Below are positions 41,698 through 51,033 of a stretch of DNA of 61,240 nt, in pieces; the stretch's first letter is position 1; each line of letters starts with the position of its first letter. A program made the position numbers and the translations under genes. The stretch is taken from the NCBI RefSeq assembly GCF_001723055.1, contig NZ_MDCR01000065.1:1-61240 (forward strand). The letters run 5' to 3'. A model generated the notes under the pieces. The model was not told the DNA's origin and ran no database searches. It saw nothing but the letters and a program-made list of their open reading frames with translations. Source of the stretch: Streptomyces niveus. Its GTDB lineage: Bacteria > Actinomycetota > Actinomycetes > Streptomycetales > Streptomycetaceae.

Positions 41698-42672
41698 GTG
41701 ACCCCTTTCCGTAAGCGCCTGACACTGCTGGGCTCGACCGCCGCGCTGGTCGCGGGAGCCCTCGTGCCGACGCAGCTCGCCGGTGCGGCCCCGGCGTCCG
41801 CGGCGGCGGCGTACGAGTGGGTGGCCCTCGGCGACTCGTACACCGCCGGTGTGATCCCGGCCGCGGGCGACACCTTCGAAGTCCCCCGTGACGGCTGCGA
41901 GCGCACCGACCGGTCCTACCCGCAGGTCGTCGACCGCGACCTCGGCTCGCTCATCGAGCTGACCAACGTCAGCTGCGGCGCTGCCACGATCGAGGACATC
42001 ACCTTCAGGGCCCAGGAGCCGATCGGCCGTCATCTGCCGCCCTTCTCCGAGGACCCGGACTACCCGTTCCCGCCGGTGCCGCCCCAGTCCGAGGCCGTCA
42101 CCAGCGGCACCGACGTGGTCACGGTCGGCGTGGGCGGCAACACCCTCGGCTTCGCCGAGATGCTCTTCACCTGTCTGCAGCTGGGCTCGGAGAGCGGCGG
42201 CGTGGGCACGCCGTGCCGCGACGCACTCGCCGCCGGCGTCCCCGAGCGGCTGACCAAAGTGAGCAAGGAGTACGGCGAGATGCTCGCCGTACTCCACAAG
42301 AAGGCCCCGCACGCCAAGGTCCTGACCGTCGGCTACCCCACGGTCATCCCCGAGGACACGGCCAAGTGCCGGTACAACGACTGGGAGCAGTTCGCCTCGA
42401 TCACCCCGGGCGACCTGGACTGGCTCCGCGGGGACGTGCTGGAGCCCCTGAACAAGGTCATCGAGAAGTCGTCCGGCGCCCACGAGGCGTCGTTCGTCGA
42501 CCTCCACGACTCGTCGCGGAACCACAGCGTCTGTGACTCCGGAAAGTGGGTGGAGGGCGTCTTCACCCAGTTCCCGACCGAGGTGGCCTTCGTCCACCCC
42601 AACGCCAGGGGCCACCAGAACGCCGCCGACCACGTCACGTCGGCACTGCTGAACGCGATCAGCCCCAACTGA
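41698..42672 (+). CDS. secreted SGNH/GDSL hydrolase
   Basis: Predicted secreted esterase or lipase, 324 residues. A signal peptide (RLTLLGSTAALVAGALVPTQ, then AGAAPASAAAA) is followed by block I VALGDSYTAG with the nucleophilic serine, block III VGVGGNTLGF with the oxyanion Asn, and block V VHPNARGHQNAAD with the catalytic histidine. Six cysteines (e.g. DGCERT, NVSCGAA, FTCLQL) suggest three disulfides, as in the Streptomyces coelicolor SGNH lipase. The GTG at 41698 follows GGAGG five bases upstream. It ends at a strong hairpin. Substrate unknown. Confidence 0.92.
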   Translation: MTPFRKRLTLLGSTAALVAGALVPTQLAGAAPASAAAAYEWVALGDSYTAGVIPAAGDTFEVPRDGCERTDRSYPQVVDRDLGSLIELTNVSCGAATIEDITFRAQEPIGRHLPPFSEDPDYPFPPVPPQSEAVTSGTDVVTVGVGGNTLGFAEMLFTCLQLGSESGGVGTPCRDALAAGVPERLTKVSKEYGEMLAVLHKKAPHAKVLTVGYPTVIPEDTAKCRYNDWEQFASITPGDLDWLRGDVLEPLNKVIEKSSGAHEASFVDLHDSSRNHSVCDSGKWVEGVFTQFPTEVAFVHPNARGHQNAADHVTSALLNAISPN

Positions 42673-42683
42673 TCCCGCGGCAA

Positions 42684-42713
42684 GCCGCCTCCGGCCCGAC
42701 AGCCGGAGGCGGC
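42684..42713 (+). terminator. hairpin after the SGNH hydrolase gene
   Basis: GCCGCCTCCGGC (42684-42695) pairs perfectly with GCCGGAGGCGGC (42702-42713) around a 6-nt loop, 11 bp past the stop codon. Confidence 0.75.
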
Positions 42714-43149
42714 GCGGACGTGACCTGGACCGTGGTGGTGTTGTTCGAGGCGTCGCAGTCCGCGTTGCCGCGCCCACCTGGGCGGACTGCGGCGTGGCCG
42801 TCACGGTGGTGCTCGACGGGGCGGCCAAGGGGGGCGAGGCCATGCCCAGGACGGCGGCCAGCGCCGTGGCGCTTCACGCTATGGCGATCCTTTTCGCCCT
42901 CCGGGAAGGCGATGTCCATGAGTAGCCTGGTTGGATCAGCAGACCGCAGCAGCGACTCCCCGCTCCCCTGACCCGGTGTCAGATGCCGGGAGCGGCGACC
43001 CGTGTGTAGGCCGGCCCGGAGGCGGTGCCGCCCGCCGTCGTGACCGCACCCGCGGGGCCCGCGGGTGCGGTCACGGTGATCTGGATGGCCGACACCACGG
43101 TGAAAGAGGTGGCGTCGGTGCCCCCGAACCGCACGGAGGGCGGCAGCCC
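42714..43149 (-). pseudogene. remnant of an IPT/TIG and Ig-like domain surface protein
   Basis: No intact gene lies in this 529-bp gap, but minus-strand fragments look like decayed coding sequence. At 43146-42979 one frame reads PSVRFGGTDATSFTVVSAIQ, then ITVTAPAGPAG, TTAGGT and a stop, the pattern of an IPT/TIG domain. Near 42843-42770 another frame reads PSSTTVTATPQSAQVG, typical of bacterial Ig-like repeats. Near 42770-42714 a third reads DCDASNNTTTVQVTS. Frame changes and missing start mark it as broken. Such domains occur in secreted adhesin-like proteins of actinomycetes. Confidence 0.55.
43040..43074. repeat. 35-bp near-perfect palindrome inside the IPT/TIG remnant
   Basis: A 17-bp arm (GTGACCGCACCCGCGGG at 43040-43056) and its perfect complement at 43058-43074 flank a single central base. 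In coding terms it covers the TVTAPAGPAGAVT part of the remnant. It may have formed when the gene decayed, or may act as a terminator. Confidence 0.7.
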
Positions 43150-43201
43150 ACCCCGGCGCCACGCCTCCCGAAAGGAGTGAGCGGATCTCTCTCCGCGCGG
43201 C

Positions 43202-45136
43202 TCAGGAGCCGTTCTTGACCGTCAGCGGCAGCAGCTTCTTGCCCGTCGGGCCGATCTGGATGTCCAGGTCGAGCTGAGGACACACGCCGCAATCGAAGCA
43301 CGGTGTCCAGCGGCAGTCCTCGACCTCCGTCTCGTCCAGCGCGTCCTGCCAGTCCTCCCAGAGCCAGTCCTTGTCGAGACCGGAGTCCAGGTGGTCCCAG
43401 GGCAGGACCTCCTCGTAGGTGCGCTCGCGCGTGGTGTACCAGTCGACGTCCAGGCCGACCTCCGGGAGCGTCTTCGCGGCGGCGCTCATCCAGCGGTCGT
43501 AGCTGAAGTGCTCCCGCCAGCCGTCGAACCGGCCGCCGTCCTCGTACACCGCGCGGATCACCGCGCCCACGCGGCGGTCGCCGCGCGAGAGCAGGCCCTC
43601 GACGATGCCGGGCTTGCCGTCGTGGTAGCGGAAGCCGATCGAGCGGCCGTACTTCTTGTCGGCGCGGATCTTGTCGCGGAGCTTCAGCAGCCGCTCGTCC
43701 GTCTCCTCGACGCTCAGCTGCGGTGCCCACTGGAACGGGGTGTGCGGCTTGGGTACGAAGCCGCCGATCGAGACGGTGCAGCGGATGTCGTTCTGGCCGG
43801 AGACCTTGCGGCCCTCGGCGATGACCTTGACCGCCATGTCGCCGATCTGCAGGACGTCCTCGTCGGTCTCCGTCGGCAGCCCGCACATGAAGTAGAGCTT
43901 CACCTGGCGCCAGCCGTTGCCGTACGCGGTGGAGACCGTACGGATCAGGTCCTCCTCCGAGACCATCTTGTTGATGACCTTGCGCAGCCGCTCGGAGCCG
44001 CCCTCGGGGGCGAAGGTGAGGCCCGAGCGGCGGCCGTTGCGGGTGAGTTCGTTGGCGAGGTCGACGTTGAAGGCGTCGACGCGGGTGGAGGGGAGGGAGA
44101 GGCCGATCTTCTCCTCCTCGTACCGGTCCGCGAGGCCCTTGGCGACGTCGGCGATCTCGCTGTGATCGGCGGAGGACAGCGACAGCAGGCCGACCTCCTC
44201 GAAGCCGGTGGCCTTCAGCCCCTTCTCGACCATCTCGCCGATGCCGGTGATGCTGCGCTCCCGGACGGGCCGGGTGATCATGCCTGCCTGGCAGAAGCGG
44301 CAGCCGCGCGTGCAGCCCCGGAAGATCTCGACGGACATGCGCTCGTGCACCGTCTCGGCGAGCGGCACCAGCGGCTGCTTCGGGTACGGCCACTCGTCCA
44401 GGTCCATGACGGTGTGCTTGGAGACCCGCCACGGGACGCCGGACCGGTTGGGGACCGTACGGGCGATACGGCCGTCCGGGAGGTACTCGACGTCGTAGAA
44501 GCCGGGCACGTACACCCCGCCGGTCTTCGACAGGCGCAGCAGCAGCTCCTCGCGGCCACCGGGGCGCCCCTCGGCCTTCCAGGCCCGGACGATCTCGGTG
44601 ATCGTCAGGACGGCCTGCTCGCCGTCGCCGATGACGGCGCAGTCGATGAACTCGGCGATCGGCTCGGGGTTGAACGCCGCGTGGCCGCCCGCGAGCACGA
44701 TCGGGTGGTCGACGGTGCGGTCCGCCGCGTTGAGCGGGATGCCGGCCAGGTCGAGCGCCGTGAGCATGTTCGTGTAGCCCAGCTCGGTGGAGAAGGACAG
44801 CCCGAAGACGTCGAAGGCCGAGACAGGGCGGTGCGCGTCCACCGTGAACTGCGGGACCTTGTGTTCGCGCATCAGCTCTTCGAGGTCCGGCCAGACGCTG
44901 TAGGTGCGCTCCGCGAGCACACCCTCGCGTTCGTTGAGTACCTCGTACAGGATCATGACGCCCTGGTTGGGCAGCCCGACCTCGTACGCGTCGGGGTACA
45001 TCAGCGCCCAGCGGACGTCGCACGCGTCCCAGTCCTTGACGGTGGAGTTGAGTTCACCGCCGACGTATTGGATCGGCTTCTGCACATGCGGGAGCAGAGC
45101 TTCGAGCTGTGGGAAGACCGATTCGACAGCAGACAT
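43202..45136 (-). CDS. TIGR03960 family B12-binding/radical SAM protein
   Basis: Predicted iron-sulfur radical SAM enzyme; reaction unknown, possibly RNA or protein modification. The N-terminal ~200 residues form a B12-binding-like Rossmann domain (VFGLSFSTELGYTNMLTALD, VLAGGHAAFNPEP). The CX3CX2C cluster motif is in FRGCTRGCRFCQAGM (about 275-283). TFAPEGGSERLR, KLYFMCGLPTETDED and PKPHTPFQWAPQ complete the SAM barrel. A C-terminal cysteine group (CRWTPCFDCGVC) could bind a second metal centre. I used the ATG at 45136; a GTG lies one codon upstream. 644 residues. Its usual partner, DUF2344, lies 3 kb downstream on the same strand. Confidence 0.93.
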   Translation of the reverse strand: MSAVESVFPQLEALLPHVQKPIQYVGGELNSTVKDWDACDVRWALMYPDAYEVGLPNQGVMILYEVLNEREGVLAERTYSVWPDLEELMREHKVPQFTVDAHRPVSAFDVFGLSFSTELGYTNMLTALDLAGIPLNAADRTVDHPIVLAGGHAAFNPEPIAEFIDCAVIGDGEQAVLTITEIVRAWKAEGRPGGREELLLRLSKTGGVYVPGFYDVEYLPDGRIARTVPNRSGVPWRVSKHTVMDLDEWPYPKQPLVPLAETVHERMSVEIFRGCTRGCRFCQAGMITRPVRERSITGIGEMVEKGLKATGFEEVGLLSLSSADHSEIADVAKGLADRYEEEKIGLSLPSTRVDAFNVDLANELTRNGRRSGLTFAPEGGSERLRKVINKMVSEEDLIRTVSTAYGNGWRQVKLYFMCGLPTETDEDVLQIGDMAVKVIAEGRKVSGQNDIRCTVSIGGFVPKPHTPFQWAPQLSVEETDERLLKLRDKIRADKKYGRSIGFRYHDGKPGIVEGLLSRGDRRVGAVIRAVYEDGGRFDGWREHFSYDRWMSAAAKTLPEVGLDVDWYTTRERTYEEVLPWDHLDSGLDKDWLWEDWQDALDETEVEDCRWTPCFDCGVCPQLDLDIQIGPTGKKLLPLTVKNGS

Positions 45137-45217
45137 CACGGCGACTTTCGTGGGCTGACAGGGTGACCATCCAGGCTACCCCGACCGCCGGCCGCCCCTC
45201 GCCGCCCGGAAGCGGGG

Positions 45218-46810
45218 TCAGGGGCCGCCCAGCGCCGCCCGCAGCTTCGGATCGGCCGACTTCCGCCAGACGCGCGGCAGTTCGCGCTCCCGGTCCGCCG
45301 CCCGCGCCTCCTCCTCGCCGTACAGCAGTCCCCAGGTGAAGGCGGACTCACCGGCGGCGTGGGCCTTGATGGCGAGGTCGCGCAGCGCGTCGCGCGCCAC
45401 CACGCTGTCCTGGTGGTCGCCGAGCACGCTCTGGACGGCCTTCATCCGCTTCGAGAAGCGCTTCGCGGGCTTCCCGAGGGCGGGCACGGCCGCGTCGGCC
45501 GCGTAACGGGCCCGCTTGGCGGCCTTACGGGCGTCGTGCAGCGCCAGGTCGCGCTCCTCCCCCGGCGCGAGCGTCAGGGCGTGCTCGACCCGGCCGGCCA
45601 GGCGCTCGTAGTCCTTGACGATCGCGCGGGGCAGCGCCTTGGCCGGTTTGCGGCCGGCGCCGTCCAGCAGCGGCGGATCGGCGAGCAGTGCCTCCATCGA
45701 GTCCAGCAGCCGCAGATAGCGCGCGCTGTCGAGGACGGCGAGGGTCCCGGCGCGTGCGTCGGTGCGGCCGTCGGCGTCCCAGATCCGCAGCCGGGCGTGG
45801 ACCGGGCCGAGCAGCAGGGTGGTGTCGTGGGCGCCGACGCGCTCGGTGAGCCGCTCGGCGAGGACCTCGTGGTCCCGGTCGATGCCCAGCTCCCCGGCGA
45901 GCCACTGCAGCTCCGCGCCGATGGGCCTGCTGGCGTCGCGGTCGAGCACCTTCTTGTACGTACGGAACGCGGACCGCATCCGGCGGGTGGCGACACGCAG
46001 CTGGTGCACCGAGTCGGGCAGATCACGGCGGACGGCGGCGTCGTACGAGACGATCGCGCCGGCCTGTTCGCGCAGATAGGCGAGCACATGGTCGCCCGCG
46101 GTGACCGGGCCGCGCTCCGGGGTCTTCGCGGCCTTGTGGGACGTCGTGGCGGGCGCCGTCTCGGCGAGGGCCCTGGCGAGCTTGGACGCGGCGGAGGCCG
46201 GGCGTACGCCCGCCTTGCGGAGCACCTTCTCGACGGCGTCGAGCAGCGCGGGGTCGCCGTCGTCGGCCAGCTCGACCTCGATCTCGGTCCAGTCGGCGGT
46301 CCGCGCCCCGGCCCCGCTCCCGCTCCCGGCGAGCAGCCGTTCGGCGTGGACGGTGTCCAGGGCCACCTCGGCGAGCGTCCGCCCGGCCTTGTCGACCAGC
46401 AGGGTGGTGGCGCGGGAGGTCCGCAGCCGGACGACGGGGGTCAGCCGGGTACCGCGTACCCGTGAGCGCACCAGCGCCGCGAGTTCGTCGGGGAGGGTGT
46501 CGGAGAGCGGCGCCTGGATCTCGTCGCGTACGCCGTCACCGACGGGGAACTTGAGGTGCCAGCCCTCGTCGGCGCCGCCGGTGCGGCGGCGGAGCGTGAG
46601 CGAGTCGGCGGTCAGCCGCAGGTCGGACGTGTCGTGGTAGACGGCGTCCAGCTCGGTGACGCCGCCCGCCGTGACGGCCGAGACGGCGCGGACCTTGGTG
46701 AGGTCCGGCAGGAGAGCGCGCCCGGCACCGGGCGGCGATCCCCCGTCGCCGCCCGCAGGCCGCACCGGGAGTTCGTACTTGCGTTCGATCTCGCGCTTTG
46801 TGTCCGCCAT
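45218..46810 (-). CDS. CYTH and CHAD domain-containing protein
   Basis: Two domains often linked to polyphosphate. The N-terminal CYTH domain (about residues 5-210) starts with EIERKYEL, whose ExExK residues bind triphosphate and metal; RLRTSRATTLL and WTEIEVELAD follow. The CHAD domain (about 235-520) is helical with conserved histidines and basic residues (VHQLRVATRRMRSAFRTYKK, HDARKAAKRARYA), and in other proteins targets polyphosphate granules. Triphosphatase activity is inferred. I chose the ATG at 46810; the start at 46816 (GTG) is possible. 530 residues. It lies about 60 bp downstream of rodA and may belong to that transcript. Confidence 0.92.
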   Translation of the reverse strand: MADTKREIERKYELPVRPAGGDGGSPPGAGRALLPDLTKVRAVSAVTAGGVTELDAVYHDTSDLRLTADSLTLRRRTGGADEGWHLKFPVGDGVRDEIQAPLSDTLPDELAALVRSRVRGTRLTPVVRLRTSRATTLLVDKAGRTLAEVALDTVHAERLLAGSGSGAGARTADWTEIEVELADDGDPALLDAVEKVLRKAGVRPASAASKLARALAETAPATTSHKAAKTPERGPVTAGDHVLAYLREQAGAIVSYDAAVRRDLPDSVHQLRVATRRMRSAFRTYKKVLDRDASRPIGAELQWLAGELGIDRDHEVLAERLTERVGAHDTTLLLGPVHARLRIWDADGRTDARAGTLAVLDSARYLRLLDSMEALLADPPLLDGAGRKPAKALPRAIVKDYERLAGRVEHALTLAPGEERDLALHDARKAAKRARYAADAAVPALGKPAKRFSKRMKAVQSVLGDHQDSVVARDALRDLAIKAHAAGESAFTWGLLYGEEEARAADRERELPRVWRKSADPKLRAALGGP

Positions 46811-46871
46811 CTTCACAAACGTAGTCGCAGGGGCCGCCGAGTGGCAGCCCCCGCGACGCCGAACGGGCGGA

Positions 46872-48071
46872 TCAGGCCGACATCGGCTTCTGCACCCTGA
46901 TCGACTGGAGCAGCCCCACCGCGATCCAGACCGCGAACATCGACGTGCCCCCGTAGCTCACGAACGGCAGCGGCAGCCCCGCCACCGGCATGATCCCGAG
47001 CGTCATCCCGACGTTCTCGAAGGACTGGAACGCGAACCAGGCGATGATCCCGGCCGCCACGATCGTCCCGTACAGCTCCGTCGTCTCCCGGGCGATCCGG
47101 CAGGCGCGCCACAGCACCACACCGAGCAGCAGCAGGATCAGCCCGGCGCCGAGGAAGCCCAGCTCCTCGCCCGCGACGGTGAAGACGAAGTCGGTCTGCT
47201 GCTCGGGCACGAACTGGCCGGTGGTCTGCGAGCCCTTGAACAGCCCGGTGCCGGTGAGCCCGCCCGAACCGATCGCGATCCGCGCCTGGTTGGTGTTGTA
47301 GCCGACGCCCGCCGGGTCCAGCTCCGGGTTGGCGAAGGCGGCGAAGCGGTTGATCTGGTACTCGTCGAGCACCCCGAGCGCCGCGACCGCGACGGCGCCC
47401 ACGACACCGGCGCCGACGAGCCCGAAGATCCACCGGTTGGACGCCCCGGAGGAGAGCAGGACGCCGAGCACGATCACCGCCATGACCATCACCGAACCGA
47501 GGTCCGGCATCATCATGACGATCATGATCGGGACGACCGCCAGGCCCAGGGACTTGGCGACCGTCCGGTGGTCCGGATGGACCTGATCACCCGCGTCGAC
47601 TCTGGCCGCGAGCATCATCGCCATGCCCAGGATGATCGTGATCTTCACGAACTCCGAGGGCTGGAGGGTGAAGCCGCCGCCGAGCACGATCCAGGCGTGC
47701 GCGCCGTTGATGGTGGCGCCGAGCGGGGTGAGGACCAGCAGCACGAGGACGACGGAGACGCCATAGAGCACCGGCACCGCGCCGCGCAGGGTGCGGTGGC
47801 CGAGCCAGATCGTGCCGATCATCAGGGCGAACCCGATACCGGTGTTCAGTATGTGGCGGAAGAAGAAGTGGTACGGGTCGCCGGTGTTGAGATCCGTACG
47901 GTTGCGGGTCGCCGACCAGACGAGCACCGACCCGACCGCCGACAGCGCGAGCGCCGAGAACATCAGCGGCCAGTCCAGCCTGCGCGCCAGCGAGTCGCGG
48001 GCCGCGAGGGTGGCCCACAGCCCGCGCTCGGGACCGTATCCGGAGACGGAGAAGCCGCTCGTGCCGGCCAT
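46872..48071 (-). CDS. rodA: RodA-type SEDS peptidoglycan glycosyltransferase
   Basis: Polytopic membrane enzyme that polymerises lipid II, paired with the class B penicillin-binding protein encoded just upstream. About ten hydrophobic segments are seen. Family motifs are NGAHAWIVLGGGFTLQPSEF, MPDLGSVMVM, IGSGGLTGTGLFKGSQTTGQ, DFVFTVAGEELGFLGAG and LPFVSYGGTSM near the end. 399 residues is normal. The ATG at 48071 is three bases after the mrdA stop. In Streptomyces the genes of this cluster act mainly in sporulation-associated wall synthesis. Confidence 0.94.
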   Translation of the reverse strand: MAGTSGFSVSGYGPERGLWATLAARDSLARRLDWPLMFSALALSAVGSVLVWSATRNRTDLNTGDPYHFFFRHILNTGIGFALMIGTIWLGHRTLRGAVPVLYGVSVVLVLLVLTPLGATINGAHAWIVLGGGFTLQPSEFVKITIILGMAMMLAARVDAGDQVHPDHRTVAKSLGLAVVPIMIVMMMPDLGSVMVMAVIVLGVLLSSGASNRWIFGLVGAGVVGAVAVAALGVLDEYQINRFAAFANPELDPAGVGYNTNQARIAIGSGGLTGTGLFKGSQTTGQFVPEQQTDFVFTVAGEELGFLGAGLILLLLGVVLWRACRIARETTELYGTIVAAGIIAWFAFQSFENVGMTLGIMPVAGLPLPFVSYGGTSMFAVWIAVGLLQSIRVQKPMSA

Positions 48072-48074
48072 CGT

Positions 48075-50360
48075 TCAGTCCCTCCGCGCGGGTGGGCCCG
48101 CGAGCTGCTCGTTGGCGTTCGGTGCCTGACCGGGATCCGCGGGGGCCTGTCCGGCGTCCTCGGGCGCGGTGCTCGCCGCGCCGGGGTCCTGGGGCACCTG
48201 CCCGGTGTTGTCCCCGGCCGGCGCGATCTCGTTGCCGTCCAGGGGCTTCTTGTCCGGTACGAACGGCTTGACCTCGGGCGCGTCGATCGTGCCGTCGGGC
48301 TGGATCTTGGGAAGTCCCGTGCGCGGCTTGGGCAGCAGGGCCTTCTTGAGGTTCTGCCCGCCCTTCGCGTCGAGGCCGTACATCGCCTCGTAGATCTTGC
48401 GCACCGCGGGACCGGAGGCCCCGGAGCCCGTACCACCCTGGGAGATCGTCATGACGATCGTGTAGTCCTCGGTGTACGAGGCGAACCACGACGTCGTCTG
48501 CTTGCCGTAGACCTCGGCCGTACCCGTCTTGGCGTGCATCGGGATCTTGTCCTGCGGCCAGCCGCCGAACCGCCAGGCGGCCGAACCGGTGGTGGCCACT
48601 CCCGCGAGGGCCTTGTCCAGCTGGTCGCGCAGCTTGCGGTCGATCGGCAGCTTGCCGTGCGACTTCGGCTTGATCTCCTGGACGCTCTTGCCGTCGGGGC
48701 TGACGATGGCCTTGCCGACACTCGGGTCGTACATCGTGCCGCCGTTGGCGATCGCGGCGTAGATGGTGGCCATCTGGATCGGGGTGACGAGGGTGTCGCC
48801 CTGGCCGATCGAGTAGTTGACCGCGTCACCGGCGCGCATCCGGTTGCCTTCGAGGCAGCCCTCGTACGCCAGTTGCTCGACGTAGTCGCCGCCCTTCTTG
48901 CCCTGCTTGCACCAGCCGGCCTTGTTGGCCTCCCAGAAGTCCTGCTTCCACTGGCGGTCCGGGATCCGGCCCGCGGTCTCGTTGGGGAGGTCGATGCCGG
49001 TCTCCTTGGCGAGGCCGAACTCCTTGGCGGTCTTGTAGAAGTAGTCGTTGGCGCCCTTCTTGGGCTTGTTGCCGCCGTCCTTCTGCCACTCCTTGTGCGC
49101 GAGCCCGTAGAACACGGTGTCGCAGGAGACCTCCAGGGCGCGGCCGAGGTCGATGCTGCCGTAGCCCTGGGACTCGAAGTTCTTGAAGACCTGGTTGCCG
49201 ATGGAGTACGAACTGGGGCACGGGTAGCTGCCGTTGAAGTCGTATCCGGCCTTGACCGCCGCCGTCGACGAGATGACCTTGAAGATCGAGCCGGGGGCGG
49301 CCTGCGACTGGATTCCCCGGTTCAGCAGCGGGAAGTTGGACTTCTTGCTGGTGAGCTTGGCGTAGTCCTTCGCGGAGATCCCGCCGACCCAGGCGTTGGG
49401 GTCGTACGTCGGCTGGGAGGCCATCGACACGACGCGGCCGGTCTTGGACTCCAGGACCACCACGGCGCCGGCGTCGGCCTTGTAGTTCTGGTTGGTGTTG
49501 CGGTCCATCTCCTTGCGCGCGGCCTTCATCGCCTCGCTCAGCTCGAACTCGGCGACGGCCTGCACCCGCGCGTCGATGGACGTGACGATGTTGGAGCCCG
49601 GCTCGGCCTGGTCGCTCTTGGCCTGGCCGATGACCCGGCCGAGGTTGTCGACCTCGTAGCGGGTGACGCCCGCGTCGCCGCGCAGGTACTTGTCGTACGT
49701 GCGCTCAAGCCCGGACCGGCCGACCTGGTCGGAGCGCAGGAACGGCGAGTCGGTGTCCTGCGCCTTGGTGATCTCCTCGTCGGTGACCGGCGACAGATAG
49801 CCGAGCACCTGCGCGGTGTTGGCCTTGGCGGGCCCGGCGTAGCGGCGTACGGCGGTCGGCTCGGCGGTGATGCCGGGGAAGTCCTCGGCGCGCTCCCGGA
49901 TCTGGAGCGCCTGCTGGGTGGTGGCCTCGTCGGTGACGGGGATCGGCTGGTAGGGCGAGCCGTTCCAGCAGGGCTGCGGGGTCTCGTTGTCGCAGAGCCT
50001 GACCTTGTCGCCGACCTCCTTCGGCGTCATGCCGAGGACTCCGGCGAGCCGGATGAGGACGGCTTTGCCGCTGTCCTTCATCTTCATCAGTTCGGTGCGG
50101 CTGGCGGAGACGACGAGCCGGGTCTCGTTGTCGGCGAGCGGCACGCCCTGCGAGTCGAGGATCGAGCCGCGCACGGCGGGCTGGACGACCTGCTGTACGT
50201 GGTTGTTCTTGGCCTCGTCCGTGTACTCCGCGCCGTTGCGGACCTGGAGGTACCAGAGCCGGCCGCCGAGGGTGAGCAGGAGCGAGAAGACGAGGACCTG
50301 GATGACGACGAGCCGGATCTGGACCCTGGGTGTCCGTCCGGTCTCCGGAATGTTGCTCAC
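48075..50360 (-). CDS. mrdA: penicillin-binding protein 2 (class B transpeptidase)
   Basis: Membrane-anchored peptidoglycan transpeptidase, 761 residues. One N-terminal helix (LVVIQVLVFSLLLTLGGRLW) is followed by a dimerisation region (QPAVRGSILDSQGVPLADNE). The transpeptidase domain has APGSIFKV with the active serine (about 357), YSIGQGD (about 516) and HAKTGTAEV (about 608). The last ~110 residues are Pro/Ala/Gly-rich and probably disordered outside the cell, longer than in Escherichia coli PBP2. The GTG at 50360 overlaps the mreD stop (GTGA). RodA is its expected partner. Confidence 0.94.
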   Translation of the reverse strand: MSNIPETGRTPRVQIRLVVIQVLVFSLLLTLGGRLWYLQVRNGAEYTDEAKNNHVQQVVQPAVRGSILDSQGVPLADNETRLVVSASRTELMKMKDSGKAVLIRLAGVLGMTPKEVGDKVRLCDNETPQPCWNGSPYQPIPVTDEATTQQALQIRERAEDFPGITAEPTAVRRYAGPAKANTAQVLGYLSPVTDEEITKAQDTDSPFLRSDQVGRSGLERTYDKYLRGDAGVTRYEVDNLGRVIGQAKSDQAEPGSNIVTSIDARVQAVAEFELSEAMKAARKEMDRNTNQNYKADAGAVVVLESKTGRVVSMASQPTYDPNAWVGGISAKDYAKLTSKKSNFPLLNRGIQSQAAPGSIFKVISSTAAVKAGYDFNGSYPCPSSYSIGNQVFKNFESQGYGSIDLGRALEVSCDTVFYGLAHKEWQKDGGNKPKKGANDYFYKTAKEFGLAKETGIDLPNETAGRIPDRQWKQDFWEANKAGWCKQGKKGGDYVEQLAYEGCLEGNRMRAGDAVNYSIGQGDTLVTPIQMATIYAAIANGGTMYDPSVGKAIVSPDGKSVQEIKPKSHGKLPIDRKLRDQLDKALAGVATTGSAAWRFGGWPQDKIPMHAKTGTAEVYGKQTTSWFASYTEDYTIVMTISQGGTGSGASGPAVRKIYEAMYGLDAKGGQNLKKALLPKPRTGLPKIQPDGTIDAPEVKPFVPDKKPLDGNEIAPAGDNTGQVPQDPGAASTAPEDAGQAPADPGQAPNANEQLAGPPARRD

Positions 50361-51022
50361 AGTCGTTTGACCCCCTTGATCCGTCCGGCACGCGCCGCGC
50401 GGGAGCGGGCCGTCTTGAGCCGCAGCCCGGAGCGCTGTTTCCCGATCTTCAGTCCGGTGCCCGCGGCCAGCCAGCCGGAGGCGACGTCGCTGCCGCCGCT
50501 GGACTTCTCGGCGAGCGGGTCGTTCTCGGCGCGTCTGGCCAGCGCCATGATGAGCGGCACGGTGAACGGGGCGAGCAGCAGGTCGTAGATGGCGGCGGTG
50601 ACGACCAGGTTGGTCAGGCCGACATGGCGGGCGGCGGTGTCACCGACGAGGGCGCCGACGCCCGCGTACAGCAGGGTCGTGGTGACGGCCGCGCCGACCA
50701 CCACGACCATCGGGCCGAGCGCGGTGCGCAGTTGGCCGCTGTCGGGCTTGGCGAGTCCGGCGAGATAGCCGATCAGACAGAGCACCAGCGCGTAGCGCCC
50801 GGCGGCGTGGTCGGCGGGCGGGGCGAGGTCGGCGAGGAGTCCGGCGCCGAAGCCGATGAGCGCGCCGCTGGTGTGTCCGTAGACCAGGGCGAGCGCGACG
50901 ACGACGAGGAGCAGCAGATCGGGTACAGCTCCGGGGAGTTGGAGCCGGGCGAGTACGGACACCTGGACGACCAGCGCGACGACGACCAGGGTGACGGAGA
51001 GCAGCGTCCGGTTGAAGCGCAT
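50357..51022 (-). CDS. mreD: rod shape-determining protein MreD
   Basis: Small polytopic membrane protein of the elongation/spore-wall complex, 221 residues. The hydrophobic segments (LLSVTLVVVALVVQVSVLAR, DLLLLVVVALALVYG, PMVVVVGAAVTTTLLYAGVG) and its place between mreC and mrdA identify it. The C-terminal ~50 residues are basic and extra compared with Gram-negative MreD (RLKTARSRAARAGRIKG). The stop overlaps the mrdA start. Eleven bp separate it from mreC. Confidence 0.9.
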   Translation of the reverse strand: MRFNRTLLSVTLVVVALVVQVSVLARLQLPGAVPDLLLLVVVALALVYGHTSGALIGFGAGLLADLAPPADHAAGRYALVLCLIGYLAGLAKPDSGQLRTALGPMVVVVGAAVTTTLLYAGVGALVGDTAARHVGLTNLVVTAAIYDLLLAPFTVPLIMALARRAENDPLAEKSSGGSDVASGWLAAGTGLKIGKQRSGLRLKTARSRAARAGRIKGVKRL

Positions 51023-51033
51023 GGGGATCAGCT

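Noticed and set aside
46656..50588. 1310-codon plus-strand open frame opposite rodA and mrdA
   Set aside because: Antisense shadow; the minus-strand frames encode complete RodA and PBP2 with catalytic motifs.
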